Assembly: GCF_000152825.2 (NCBI RefSeq)
Contig: NC_014414.1
Span: forward strand, 2,046,001 to 2,110,000
DNA: 64,000 bases
Direction: 5' to 3'
Origin: Parvularcula bermudensis HTCC2503
GTDB taxonomy: Bacteria > Pseudomonadota > Alphaproteobacteria > Caulobacterales > Parvularculaceae
Made by a program: the position numbers and the translations under genes. Shown here piece by piece: positions 27,415-35,613 of this stretch; the stretch's first letter is position 1; the number at the start of each line of letters is the position of its first letter. The notes beneath the pieces are model-generated. The model did no database searches. It had not been told where the DNA came from and was given only the letters and a program-made list of their open reading frames with translations.

Positions 27415-28650
27415 ATGCAAGACCTTACCCCCACAGGTTCGGCGTCGGATCTTGGATTTGATCCCGATCGCCTCGACGCCATCCCCGCTTTTTTCGACGC
27501 CTATCTCTCGTCGGGACGGTTACCCAATCTGTCCTTGCTGATCGCACGGCACGGCGAAATTGCCCATTTCTCGGCCCAGGGCCACCAGGCCATGACGGAC
27601 GGGTCTCCGCCGATCGACCAACGGACGATCTATCGCATCTATTCGATGACGAAGCCGGTGACCTCGGTGGCTGTGATGATGCTGGCGGAGGAGGGGCGGC
27701 TCCATCTGGGGGATCCGTTGTTCAAATATCTGCCGGCCTTCAAGAAGATGACGGTTTGGGACGAACAGGGCGATCACCAGCCGGCGAAGCGGCCCATCAC
27801 GCTGCGCGATCTGATGACCCACCAGGCCGGCTTCACCTATTCCTTCCTGATGCAACATCGATTGGATGCGCTTTATCGAGAGCGGGATCTCGACCCGATT
27901 GCGGGACCGCTAGACCTTGAGACCTTTTGCGACCGGCTGGCGGAGTTGCCACTATTATTCTCGCCGGGGGAGAGATGGAATTATTCCGTCGCGACAGATG
28001 TTCTCGGCCGGGTCGTGGAGGTCGTCAGTGGACAGAGCCTTCCAAGCTTCTTTTCCGAGCGCATTTTCGGCCCTCTTGGGATGGTGGACACGGGCTTTCA
28101 CGTGGCCGACTCCGAGCTCTCGCGGTTATCGGCGCTGTATCAACGGGACCCGGTCACAAAGGACATCTCGCTCTATGATGGGGGTGGGGCTGCCTCCGCC
28201 ACAGCGGCGAAAGCGCCCAGCCTGCCTTCGGGCGGCGGGGGGCTTTATTCAACCATGGCGGATTATTACCGGTTCTGTCGGTTCCTGCTGGGCAAGGGAT
28301 CCCTCGGCGGCATACGATTGCTCAGCCCCAAGACGATGGATTTCATGAGCCTCAATCATCTTCCCGGCGGGAAGACCATGGGGCAGATGGGCGACAAAAC
28401 CTTCTCAGAAGCGCGGATGGAAGGGTCGGGCTTTGGCCTCGGATTCGCCGTCGTCACCGATATGGCCGCTCAGCAACAGCCGAGCAGCCTGGGGACGTTT
28501 TCCTGGGGGGGGCTCGCCTCGACATATTTTTGGATCGACCCGACCGAGGAGTTGATCGGTTTGATGATGACCCAATTGATCCCATCTTCCGCCTATCCGA
28601 TCAGACCCCAGCTTCAGGCCCTGACCTATGCCGCGATAACCGGTCCTTGA
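27415..28650 (+). CDS. Beta-lactamase-fold serine hydrolase
   Basis: 411 residues from the ATG at 27415. No signal peptide is apparent. The class C fold motifs are S-M-T-K (Ser77, Lys80) and Y-S-V (Tyr190), followed by a G-G-L-A-S-type third motif. It resembles the broad esterase/beta-lactamase (EstB, AmpC-like) family, and the lack of a signal peptide argues for a cytosolic esterase rather than an antibiotic-degrading enzyme. Substrate unknown. It begins 88 nt after the tRNA; the frame is open from a GTG at 27349 but without homology. Confidence 0.87.
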   Translation: MQDLTPTGSASDLGFDPDRLDAIPAFFDAYLSSGRLPNLSLLIARHGEIAHFSAQGHQAMTDGSPPIDQRTIYRIYSMTKPVTSVAVMMLAEEGRLHLGDPLFKYLPAFKKMTVWDEQGDHQPAKRPITLRDLMTHQAGFTYSFLMQHRLDALYRERDLDPIAGPLDLETFCDRLAELPLLFSPGERWNYSVATDVLGRVVEVVSGQSLPSFFSERIFGPLGMVDTGFHVADSELSRLSALYQRDPVTKDISLYDGGGAASATAAKAPSLPSGGGGLYSTMADYYRFCRFLLGKGSLGGIRLLSPKTMDFMSLNHLPGGKTMGQMGDKTFSEARMEGSGFGLGFAVVTDMAAQQQPSSLGTFSWGGLASTYFWIDPTEELIGLMMTQLIPSSAYPIRPQLQALTYAAITGP

Positions 28651-28695
28651 GGTGACGGAGATCCGGACGATATATCAACCAAGGATCCTTGCCCT

Positions 28696-29151
28696 ATGAC
28701 CTATGTCGACTTTGCCACCCTCGACCGTTCGAAAAAGCGCGGAAACAGTTATCTCATCGCGCCCGAGGACATGCCCCTCGGCGCAACGAAGGACGCCGTC
28801 GCGCCGAAATTTCGGGGGACGGCCGAGGCGTTGTTTCACAACCTTGTCGCGCTGCTCAACTCCGATGACCAATTCGTCGAGGTGAAGGAGGACCCCGTTC
28901 ATTCGCGGGTCTACGCCGTGGCGCAAACTAAATTGCTGAAATTCAAGGACGATATCGACATTCAGATCATCCCCACCGAAGCGGGGGGCTCGACCCTCGC
29001 CATTTACTCCCGCTCGCGCCTCGGGAAATCTGATTTCGGTGTGAACAAAAAGCGAATTGAAGCGCTATTATCAAAGCTCCACAAAGAAGATGTCGTCGCC
29101 GAAGGCGAAGGGGGGCTCACAATGAAGGCGCCGGGTCACAGCGCAGTCTAG
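28696..29151 (+). CDS. DUF1499 family protein
   Basis: 151 residues, soluble, no signal. The core F-V-E-V-K-E-D-P-V-H-S-R-V-Y-A-V-A-Q-T-K-L-L-K-F-K-D-D matches DUF1499, whose role is unknown. S-R-S-R-L-G-K-S-D-F-G-V-N-K-K-R-I is the conserved closing segment. Single gene, 45 nt after the hydrolase on the same strand. Confidence 0.82.
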   Translation: MTYVDFATLDRSKKRGNSYLIAPEDMPLGATKDAVAPKFRGTAEALFHNLVALLNSDDQFVEVKEDPVHSRVYAVAQTKLLKFKDDIDIQIIPTEAGGSTLAIYSRSRLGKSDFGVNKKRIEALLSKLHKEDVVAEGEGGLTMKAPGHSAV

Positions 29152-29259
29152 GACTTCCTTAGAGGGCCGCGCGGCGGGGCGCCGAGGTCGGGCCTTGAAC
29201 GGGGAACGGTTCTGGGCCTGTCGGCATGGTTCTTGCGTCTCATGCGTCGGGAGAAAACT

Positions 29260-29952
29260 ATGAGCCGGTTTCACTATATTGGCTGCGGGGTTCTGACCCT
29301 CTTGGCAGCCTGTGCCACCGATCAGGGGTCGGCCACGCCGGCCGTCACAGAGGTGCGAGCGCCCAAGGCAATGGAGCCAGGCGAAGGGCAGCAGGATTCC
29401 CCTGCGGCAGAGGCAAAGGCGCCGACCGATAAGTCTCAGCCCACGGCAGCGGTCACCGGTCTTGCCCCAGACGACGGACACACTGACGATACCCAGACTG
29501 ACGATACGCAGATTGACGATGCACAGACTGGCGACGAAGAGAGTGTCGTCTCGCCAGAGCGGGCAGCGGCCAACGCGGCCATTGCGGAGGTCAACCAATT
29601 GCGGGCGGCAACCGGCGCGCAGCCCCTGGTCTATGATCCTGATCTGACGGCCGTCGCTCGCCGCCATGTCGCCGATATGGCGGACCGGGAAGTTGTCACG
29701 ACGGAGGATGCCGAGGGACGGGGCCTCGACGGCCGCCTGACCGCAGCGGATGCACCGCGCGCCTATTCGGCGAGCCTCGTCGCCGGGGGCTATACGACCA
29801 TTACGGCCGCCCTGAAGGCGTGGCAAGACAATCCGGCCCAGATCACACGGCTGCTCGATCCGAAATTCGATCAAATCGGCTTTGCGGTGATCGAAGATCG
29901 GCAGTCACGTTATGGATTTTATATCGAAGCCATCGTCGCGTCGTCGGACTGA
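29260..29952 (+). CDS. CAP/SCP-domain lipoprotein
   Basis: About 230 residues. Lipoprotein signal M-S-R-F-H-Y-I-G-C-G-V-L-T-L-L-A-A-C with the acylated Cys at about 18. A low-complexity linker (residues 20-105) includes repeats of D-D-T-Q. The C-terminal CAP domain shows L-R-A-A-T-G-A-Q-P-L-V-Y-D-P-D-L and A-R-R-H-V-A-D-M. CAP proteins bind lipids, glycans or metals; the function here is unknown. The ATG at 29260 has GGGAGAAAA upstream. Convergent with murD2, with stops only 3 nt apart. Confidence 0.78.
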   Translation: MSRFHYIGCGVLTLLAACATDQGSATPAVTEVRAPKAMEPGEGQQDSPAAEAKAPTDKSQPTAAVTGLAPDDGHTDDTQTDDTQIDDAQTGDEESVVSPERAAANAAIAEVNQLRAATGAQPLVYDPDLTAVARRHVADMADREVVTTEDAEGRGLDGRLTAADAPRAYSASLVAGGYTTITAALKAWQDNPAQITRLLDPKFDQIGFAVIEDRQSRYGFYIEAIVASSD

Positions 29953-29954
29953 GC

Positions 29955-31265
29955 TTACGCGTCCAGCGCCGCCGCTCTGAACGCCGCCCCGCGCGCGACA
30001 TAGTCTGCATAGGGCGGCTCCGACGCGGCCGACGGGGAAAACAGGATTGTGGCGCCCTTGGGCGCGCTGCTCGTGACCCAGGCAAGGGCGCTCTCAAAGG
30101 TCCCCAAGGGCGTGAAGGCGACCCCTGCCGCGCGAAGACGAGGGGCCAGACGGTCTGCGATGCCCCCAAATATCCCTGTCGTGACACAATCATAATCCGC
30201 GAGGCTTGTCGCCAAGGGCGCAAAATCCTGTCCCCGATCCTGTCCCCCGACCAACAGGACGACCCGCCCCAGCACAGCGAACCGATCGATCGCATGGACC
30301 GTCGCCTCGGGGATCGTGGCAAGGGCATCGTTGACCCATATCCGTCCATCGTGACTGGCGACGATTTCCTGCCGGGCCGGCAACCCGCGATAGCGGCGAA
30401 CGGTGTCGATGAGAGCGTCGGTGAGGGGACGATCGGGCCATCGGCGTCGCGCCCATGCCGCCGCCGCCCTTAAGGCAAGGCGCAAGGGGTGGCTGGTAAA
30501 GGCCGAATTAATCTGTTGAGGGATCAAAAGCGCTTCTCCCCGCACGCTGAGCCCCTCTCCTTCCAGGGCGGCGTAGTGCTCAAAGGCGCCGACCGATAAG
30601 GGCAGGGCCGCTTCTTCGATAACAGCCTTTGGGGCCAGTCCTGGAATCGGCGGCCGGAGGCCGAAGGGGCGGAGCTTTGCTGCACGATAGGCGGCCTCGC
30701 TTCCGTGCCAGGGGGTGTGATCGCGAAACAGGGAGGTCACCATGTGAGTGTAGGGCCCCGCCGGGACATCGTGCAGCATATAGGAGCTGACCTCCACCAC
30801 GGGATAATCGAGGGCGATGGCGGTCTCGCTCAGAACCGGGGTCCCAATATTGCCGAAGGCGCCAGCCTTTTCCCCCAAGGCGGTGAGGAGATCCGTCAAA
30901 AGGGCGGTGGTCGTACTTTTCCCTTTCGTCCCGGTGATCGTCACCGTGCCCTCGGGGGCTTCGCTTGCAAGCCAATAGCCGGTCGGCGTCGTGATCAATC
31001 GGTCCGCCGCCAAGCCGCGCTCCACCAGGGGATGGGTCGGGGGGACGCCCGGCGATCTGAGAATGAGGTCGGCCTTCTCCAGCCATTTGGCGGCCTCGCT
31101 CTCCCCGACCCAGTGGGCCTTGGGGGAATGGGCGATCTCGGCGGGTGGCGGGGTGCCCGGCGCGCGCTGGTCGACGACAACAATTTCACGCCCTTGACCA
31201 AGAAAGTGCCGCGCCGCCGCCTTCCCCTCGACGCCAAGCCCAATCAGCAGGACCGGACCGCTCAC
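29955..31265 (-). CDS. murD2: Mur ligase MurD2: UDP-MurNAc-L-Ala L-glutamate ligase (predicted)
   Basis: 436 residues from the GTG at 31265. N-terminal Rossmann-like domain (L-L-I-G-L-G-V-E-G-K-A-A), central ATPase with G-T-K-G-K-S-T at 112-118, and a C-terminal domain. It is MurD-like but smaller and divergent. The reason to call it MurD2 is its partner: the murL-type gene directly upstream overlaps it by 4 nt (GTGA). In Xanthomonas the pair ligates L-Glu to UDP-MurNAc-L-Ala and then epimerises it to D-Glu, replacing MurD plus glutamate racemase. Substrate specificity is inferred from linkage, not from residues. Confidence 0.78.
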   Translation of the reverse strand: MSGPVLLIGLGVEGKAAARHFLGQGREIVVVDQRAPGTPPPAEIAHSPKAHWVGESEAAKWLEKADLILRSPGVPPTHPLVERGLAADRLITTPTGYWLASEAPEGTVTITGTKGKSTTTALLTDLLTALGEKAGAFGNIGTPVLSETAIALDYPVVEVSSYMLHDVPAGPYTHMVTSLFRDHTPWHGSEAAYRAAKLRPFGLRPPIPGLAPKAVIEEAALPLSVGAFEHYAALEGEGLSVRGEALLIPQQINSAFTSHPLRLALRAAAAWARRRWPDRPLTDALIDTVRRYRGLPARQEIVASHDGRIWVNDALATIPEATVHAIDRFAVLGRVVLLVGGQDRGQDFAPLATSLADYDCVTTGIFGGIADRLAPRLRAAGVAFTPLGTFESALAWVTSSAPKGATILFSPSAASEPPYADYVARGAAFRAAALDA

Positions 31266-32626
31266 AACGCGCCTCCTTCGGCGGTGGGGCGATAGGTCCG
31301 CGGCAGGGTCGGGCTCGCAACGGGCCGAAGACACGCGTCGACCAGGGCGTCGAGCTCGGCGGGGTCTTGAAGACCGGTAAGGCGCGGCGCGAAGTGCTGC
31401 ACCGCCATCGTCCGCGAGAGATCCTCCCGTCGCGCGGCCAGACCAAGGGCAGCACGACATTCGGCGATGGTCCCCACACATTCCCAAGGTTTATGGTCGC
31501 TCAGCCCAAGGAGCTGGGCGTAGAACGGCTGGAGGGCGTCAAGGTCGAGAAACTGGCGTCCAAAGGCGATCCGGTTTTCCGTTTCGGACAGAAAGGGGGC
31601 GAGAATGAGCGAGGTGAAGGCGCATTTCGGGCACGCTCCACACCAGCGCTGGGTGGCGTCCCCCGCCATGCGAAAATTGCGATTGCAACTTGTGAAGCGG
31701 GGAAACGCCTCGGTCTCGGCGGCAAAAGCGCGCCCGATCCAAAGCTCCGAATAGGGACGGAGGATCGAGAAGACCGCCGGCGCTGCGGCCCCGGCCTCCG
31801 CGATGGCTTCTTGCAAGATGAGTTCGAAGGCGGAGGATTTGGAATATTGGTGATTGGCGGTGATCCCGTCCTCAAGCACCATGGTTGGCTCATCCGCCGA
31901 GCGTTCATTGGCAAAGATGACTTCACGATTGCCGTCAAGCACGGCCTGGAGGGCAAGACAGAGGGCATTGATCGCGGTGATCGGAATATGCCCGTTAAAC
32001 CCTAGGGGGGTTCGTGCCGAGAGACGCGGATCGAGCCGCCGCCAGATGAAGATGGGGGCCGTGGGGGCCGTGGCGATTAACACATCGCGTACCGCCGGGG
32101 ACAGCACCACCGAGGCCAGTCGGCAGGGCACTCCATGCTTGGCCATCAGCCGCCGGGCAACATAGGAATCTTTTCCGCCACCAAAGGCGACCAGGGCGCT
32201 CGACCTTGCGCGCTGGTCTTTCGACGGGGCCGCTATCTGGGGAGGGCGGGGCCCTGTGTCCTCAACCAAGGTGAGGTCGTCGGGGAAGGGAAGCCCTGCC
32301 CTGACGCGGAACTCCGCCAATCCTTCACCATATAGCGCGGCGGCGAGGCGGGACGCCGCGGGGCCGCCGGGCGGGAGGCTCAATTGAGGACTGGCCGCGA
32401 GCTTATAATAGCTCGCCCCAAGGGCGATGGTGAGCAGGGTCAGGAGGGCAGGGGCCTCCGCCGCTGCGGCGGCGACAGGGCGGGTCGCTTCGGGAAACCG
32501 TACGCCCTCGGTAAAGTGTCCATGCCGGTCGCAATAAAAATCCGCCAGCACTTGTCGGTCGTCAGTGGGGTCGAGCCGCCACCCAAGGATATCAAATCGG
32601 GCGCCGCGCAGCGGGGATGAGGTCAT
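31262..32626 (-). CDS. murL: UDP-MurNAc-L-Ala-L-Glu epimerase MurL (predicted)
   Basis: 454 residues from the ATG at 32626. A PP-loop-like F-G-G-G-K-D-S at 148-154 indicates ATP activation of a carboxylate, as in the ATP-pyrophosphatase fold. The Cys-rich W-C-G-A-C-P-K-C-A-F near residue 325 is a second landmark. These, the length, and tight coupling to a MurD-like ligase fit MurL of Xanthomonas, which epimerises the terminal L-Glu of UDP-MurNAc-L-Ala-L-Glu. No clear ribosome site precedes this ATG; the frame continues upstream to an ATG at 32692 and beyond. Confidence 0.75.
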   Translation of the reverse strand: MTSSPLRGARFDILGWRLDPTDDRQVLADFYCDRHGHFTEGVRFPEATRPVAAAAAEAPALLTLLTIALGASYYKLAASPQLSLPPGGPAASRLAAALYGEGLAEFRVRAGLPFPDDLTLVEDTGPRPPQIAAPSKDQRARSSALVAFGGGKDSYVARRLMAKHGVPCRLASVVLSPAVRDVLIATAPTAPIFIWRRLDPRLSARTPLGFNGHIPITAINALCLALQAVLDGNREVIFANERSADEPTMVLEDGITANHQYSKSSAFELILQEAIAEAGAAAPAVFSILRPYSELWIGRAFAAETEAFPRFTSCNRNFRMAGDATQRWCGACPKCAFTSLILAPFLSETENRIAFGRQFLDLDALQPFYAQLLGLSDHKPWECVGTIAECRAALGLAARREDLSRTMAVQHFAPRLTGLQDPAELDALVDACLRPVASPTLPRTYRPTAEGGAL

Positions 32627-32693
32627 GCCGCCGCTTAGCCCGAACTGTGCCGATGACAAACGGTCGGAGAGGATGGCTGTGCGCTCAGCCATT

Positions 32694-32731
32694 GGCGGCA
32701 AGGTTTAACTGGGGCGGCAGGGTTTAACTGG
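32694..32731. repeat. Tandem duplication, 2 copies of a 19-mer upstream of murL
   Basis: GGCGGCAAGGTTTAACTGG and GGCGGCAGGGTTTAACTGG lie side by side and differ at one base. They are 68 nt upstream of the chosen murL start and end 154 nt beyond the stop of the small membrane protein gene. A regulatory role is possible but not shown. Confidence 0.8.
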
Positions 32732-32884
32732 GATCAGACGCAAAGCGACGATCAGGCGTTCGGTGCCGCTGCCATATTGATAGGCATTGCCGCTAGGATC
32801 GCGCAGCTCTTGCCGAAGTTCGACAGCGCCGGGCCTGGATGAGCGGCAAGGGCGGGGACATCCCGTGACAATGACCCGATGCCA

Positions 32885-33286
32885 TCAGTCGCGGTCGCCG
32901 TTGAACCAACGGACAGCATCAGCGTAATCGAACGCCAGCGAGAGGCTATTGGTCGCCGCAAGGACCCAAAGATATACGCCATAGGTCGTCGAAAGGTCCG
33001 GCGTCATCCACAGGATCAAAACCACCAATGGGGTCCAAAATGGCAAATGCGGTAGGGCCATTGTGCGACTGATCCGCCGCTCATACGCCATGACTGGCAG
33101 ATTGAGCAGCATGGCAATGTTTGCGAGCAGAGCGACCCAAAGCCCATTTTCCTCCTGCCAAAACAGCAGGCTGGCTGCATTGATCGGGACCAGCCAGAAC
33201 ACCATCCAAAGCTGCACCCAAAGCGGGATGTTGCGAAATGAGGTCCAGACCTCAACGAACAGGTTTTTTTGAGCGGTGTCGTCCAT
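32885..33286 (-). CDS. Small polytopic membrane protein of unknown function
   Basis: 133 residues from the ATG at 33286 with four hydrophobic segments (about 18-41, 48-68, 79-93 and 100-120), ending W-F-N-G-D-R-D in the cytoplasm or periplasm. Similar small four-helix proteins of unknown role occur in marine proteobacteria. An ATG at 33319 would add eleven polar residues. It precedes murL on the same strand by about 260 nt; whether they share a transcript is unclear. Confidence 0.68.
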   Translation of the reverse strand: MDDTAQKNLFVEVWTSFRNIPLWVQLWMVFWLVPINAASLLFWQEENGLWVALLANIAMLLNLPVMAYERRISRTMALPHLPFWTPLVVLILWMTPDLSTTYGVYLWVLAATNSLSLAFDYADAVRWFNGDRD

Positions 33287-33702
33287 CGGCTTTTCGCTCC
33301 GAGTCCGTACGATAGCCATGTGTCAGCCCGAACTTCCAGCTCGTGTCGTGGCTCTGATAGGGTACCTGACAATGGAACGGCCCTTTCATCCATGCAAGGG
33401 ATTAAGCGCTCCATCTGGGGTCACTTTGGGGCCATTGGCGCTACTCGCCGTGGTCGGGAAAGGCAAAACACGGATCGGAGTGCCGCAAGGTCGACCAAGG
33501 AATGAGGCCGCGACTTGATCCTTCAATGATAAAGTCCCCTTGTGCCTAGCACGAAGGGTAGGTCTTCACGCCGAGCAGCGGCGATGTTCATGATGCGCAT
33601 GCAGCAGGATTTACGCCGTTTGCGCCTGCAGCGAGTAGGTTGGCTTCGCAGAATGGGCTCTCCACGGACTTTCGTGGCGCTGTTCGAATGGCTGCTCCTC
33701 GT
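33287..33702. other. Intergenic gap without a supported gene
   Basis: 416 nt between two minus-strand genes. No open frame shows homology, codon use looks non-coding, and I see no terminator with a T-run. It may be degraded coding sequence; no parent gene could be named. Confidence 0.5.
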
Positions 33703-34383
33703 TTAGCGTGGAATTTCATACCCTCCGGCAAACGACCCCAGGGTGACGCTCATCAGGAGCGCCCCCAGGATGATGTCGTCTTTCATCGGGCGAGGGTGCA
33801 GCGTGAGCCCCTCAGGCCCGCTCACGACCAGCAGGTCCTCGCTTCTCCTCTCGTCCTCGGACCCCTTCTGCTTATCGGGATCGAGCGGGGGCGCCGGATC
33901 AATGACGAAGATATGCCGACCGGGGGGGACGATGCCGAGCGGCGCCTCCATGCCGATGAGGGCGACAAGGCCATCGGCCTCGCTTGAGACCGGCAGGAAT
34001 TCGATGGGGTCAAATGTCGCCTCGAGATTGACGAGGCTCTGAAGGCCCGCCAGCGGCCGGGCATTATAGATGGGGACATGCCGTAAGGGGCGACGGAGAT
34101 ACGATGCCATCGGATGGTCGACCGAAACGCTGCCGCCCTCATCGCCGCCGGCGAGCCAGCCGACGGTAACCTCCAGGCGATCGGCAAGCTTGCCGAGCAT
34201 GAAGGGGCGCGGCTGATGTATGTCCGCCTCCCAATTGGCGACGGTGGGCTGGCTGACCCCTAATTCCCGACCGAGATTTTCCTGGTTCAGCCGACATCTC
34301 TTTCGCGCCGCCTTGATCCGTTGGCCGATCGTGTCGATCGGCTCGTCGTCGAGGGGGGCGGCGAAGGGGAAGGAAGAGGCCAT
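33703..34383 (-). CDS. XRE-family helix-turn-helix regulator
   Basis: 226 residues. HTH at about 18-72 (I-K-A-A-R-K-R-C-R-L-N-Q-E-N-L-G-R-E-L-G-V-S-Q-P-T-V-A-N-W-E). The C-terminal part begins V-P-I-Y-N-A-R-P-L-A-G and has the strand pattern of the LexA/CI S24 fold, but I do not see a convincing Ser-Lys catalytic pair, so it may be a ligand-binding rather than self-cleaving repressor. A palindrome containing its -10 lies 22 nt upstream, suggesting autoregulation. The target genes are unknown; the 68-residue protein is divergent from it. Confidence 0.83.
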   Translation of the reverse strand: MASSFPFAAPLDDEPIDTIGQRIKAARKRCRLNQENLGRELGVSQPTVANWEADIHQPRPFMLGKLADRLEVTVGWLAGGDEGGSVSVDHPMASYLRRPLRHVPIYNARPLAGLQSLVNLEATFDPIEFLPVSSEADGLVALIGMEAPLGIVPPGRHIFVIDPAPPLDPDKQKGSEDERRSEDLLVVSGPEGLTLHPRPMKDDIILGALLMSVTLGSFAGGYEIPR

Positions 34384-34404
34384 GAGGATCCGCGCGTTAT
34401 AAGG

Positions 34405-34417
34405 TGATATTATATCA
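34405..34417 (-). promoter_or_regulatory. Palindromic operator holding the XRE gene -10 box
   Basis: TGATAT-T-ATATCA is a perfect inverted repeat with a 1-nt centre. On the minus strand it contains a perfect TATAAT (34414-34409), 26 nt before the ATG of the XRE gene. No good -35 is seen at the expected distance. Binding of the XRE protein here would shut off its own promoter. Confidence 0.55.
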
Positions 34418-34559
34418 TCTCAGGTGCAGTGAAGAGGAAGGGCTGGAAAGGGCGCATTCTGCGGCAATTTTCTTTCGGGTTTTTTAATATTTCAAAAGTC
34501 TATCCTATAGACAACTTCTAGGCGCAATGCTTAGCTCGACCCGCCACACGGAGGGTCTC

Positions 34560-34766
34560 ATGTCTGATTTCTGTTCCAATGATGGTGCGTCCCGGCTTCA
34601 AGCGCTGATCCAGGATTACTGGCGGAAGAAGGGATATGACGTGCATGTCGAGCTCGTGCATCAGGGCTTCGTGTCGACGATGCGCTCCTCACGGTTCGAT
34701 ATTCGGAGCGACATGGTCAACGGTATGCCAAACCGGATCGACGGCGACAAACCCGCCGCCCCGTAG
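34560..34766 (+). CDS. Small conserved hypothetical protein
   Basis: 68 residues from the ATG at 34560, with CGGAGGG 5 nt upstream. I-Q-D-Y-W-R-K-K-G-Y-D-V-H-V-E-L and the ending R-S-D-M-V-N-G-M-P recur in small proteins across alphaproteobacteria, from memory. One Cys, no membrane segment. Function unknown. The stop codon falls within the first unit of a 16-nt tandem repeat. Confidence 0.72.
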   Translation: MSDFCSNDGASRLQALIQDYWRKKGYDVHVELVHQGFVSTMRSSRFDIRSDMVNGMPNRIDGDKPAAP

Positions 34767-34799
34767 GCCCGCCGCCCCGTAGGCCCGCCGCCCCGTAAG
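34752..34799. repeat. Tandem repeat, 3 copies of a 16-mer
   Basis: CCCGCCGCCCCGTAGG occurs twice exactly and a third time as CCCGCCGCCCCGTAAG. The first unit carries the TAG of the 68-residue ORF, and each later unit would supply another TAG or TAA in a shifted frame. Confidence 0.9.
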
Positions 34800-34808
34800 T
34801 CGATTGCC

Positions 34809-35504
34809 CTAGGCCTCGCCCCTTACGAACGGGAAGGCGGCGAGAACGGCGGGCAGCGTGTCGAAATGATCGAAGGCGTCCTCCCTCGGCGTCTCAAGGG
34901 GAGGATCGGCTTCTCCGTATCCGAACAGGGCGAAGGCGAGATAGTGGTCGGCGCGACGGGCGGCCTCGCGGTCCGTCTCCGTATCACCGACCATGATGGC
35001 TCTTCGACATCCCATTTCAGCCTGGAGTGACAGCAGCGGCAGCGCGGAGGGCTTTGGTTCGGCATAGGTTTCGCGCGCGGCAATCCGGACAAAAAAGTCG
35101 GTGAGTCCGAAGGCCTCGATCACGCGTCCGGCAAAAGCCTCCGGCTTATTGGTGCAAACGGCCAATCGGGCGCCCTCGGCCTGCAACCGGGTCAGGCATG
35201 ATGTGACACCCTCAAAGGGCTTTGATTGATCGGCGTAATGGCCATCGTAATAGGCGAGAAATCGCTGCTGGCGTTCAGCAATCTCAGCCTCATCCTCAAG
35301 AGGTCGGCCCCGCTCAGTGAAGCCGCGCTTTAACAGCGCCCGGGCGCCTTGCCCCACAAGGGAGCGGACCGATTGGGGATCGACCGGCGCCAACCCATCG
35401 GCCTTCAGGGTATGATTGAGGGCGGCCGCGAGATCGGGGGCGCTGTCCACGAGGGTGCCATCTAAATCGAATATGATCAGCGTATCGTCGAACTGTGCGG
35501 CCAC
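34809..35504 (-). CDS. gph: HAD-family phosphoglycolate phosphatase-like
   Basis: 231 residues. Motif I is F-D-L-D-G-T-L-V-D-S near residue 12, motif II C-T-N-K, motif III a Lys in P-K-P, and motif IV V-G-D-T-E-T-D. The cap domain is the small helical C1 type of phosphoglycolate phosphatases, which remove 2-phosphoglycolate made during DNA repair. HAD enzymes cannot be assigned a sure substrate from sequence alone. Divergent from glmU. Confidence 0.82.
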   Translation of the reverse strand: MAAQFDDTLIIFDLDGTLVDSAPDLAAALNHTLKADGLAPVDPQSVRSLVGQGARALLKRGFTERGRPLEDEAEIAERQQRFLAYYDGHYADQSKPFEGVTSCLTRLQAEGARLAVCTNKPEAFAGRVIEAFGLTDFFVRIAARETYAEPKPSALPLLSLQAEMGCRRAIMVGDTETDREAARRADHYLAFALFGYGEADPPLETPREDAFDHFDTLPAVLAAFPFVRGEA

Positions 35505-35613
35505 CGGAAGCTCCTCTTCCGTTCCGTATCGGCCCGCTCTTTACGAATGACAACAAATCGTGTGTTTCCTCGACCGGCGGATCGGCAACAATGGTCCCAT
35601 CGAGGAGGTCGGT

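Noticed and set aside
32752-32982. 76-residue open frame between murL and the membrane protein gene
   Set aside because: Overlaps the end of the membrane protein gene in another frame and has no family features.
33287-33702. Possible pseudogene or transposase remnant
   Set aside because: Looked for transposase or integrase segments in all frames and saw none; recorded only as a gap.
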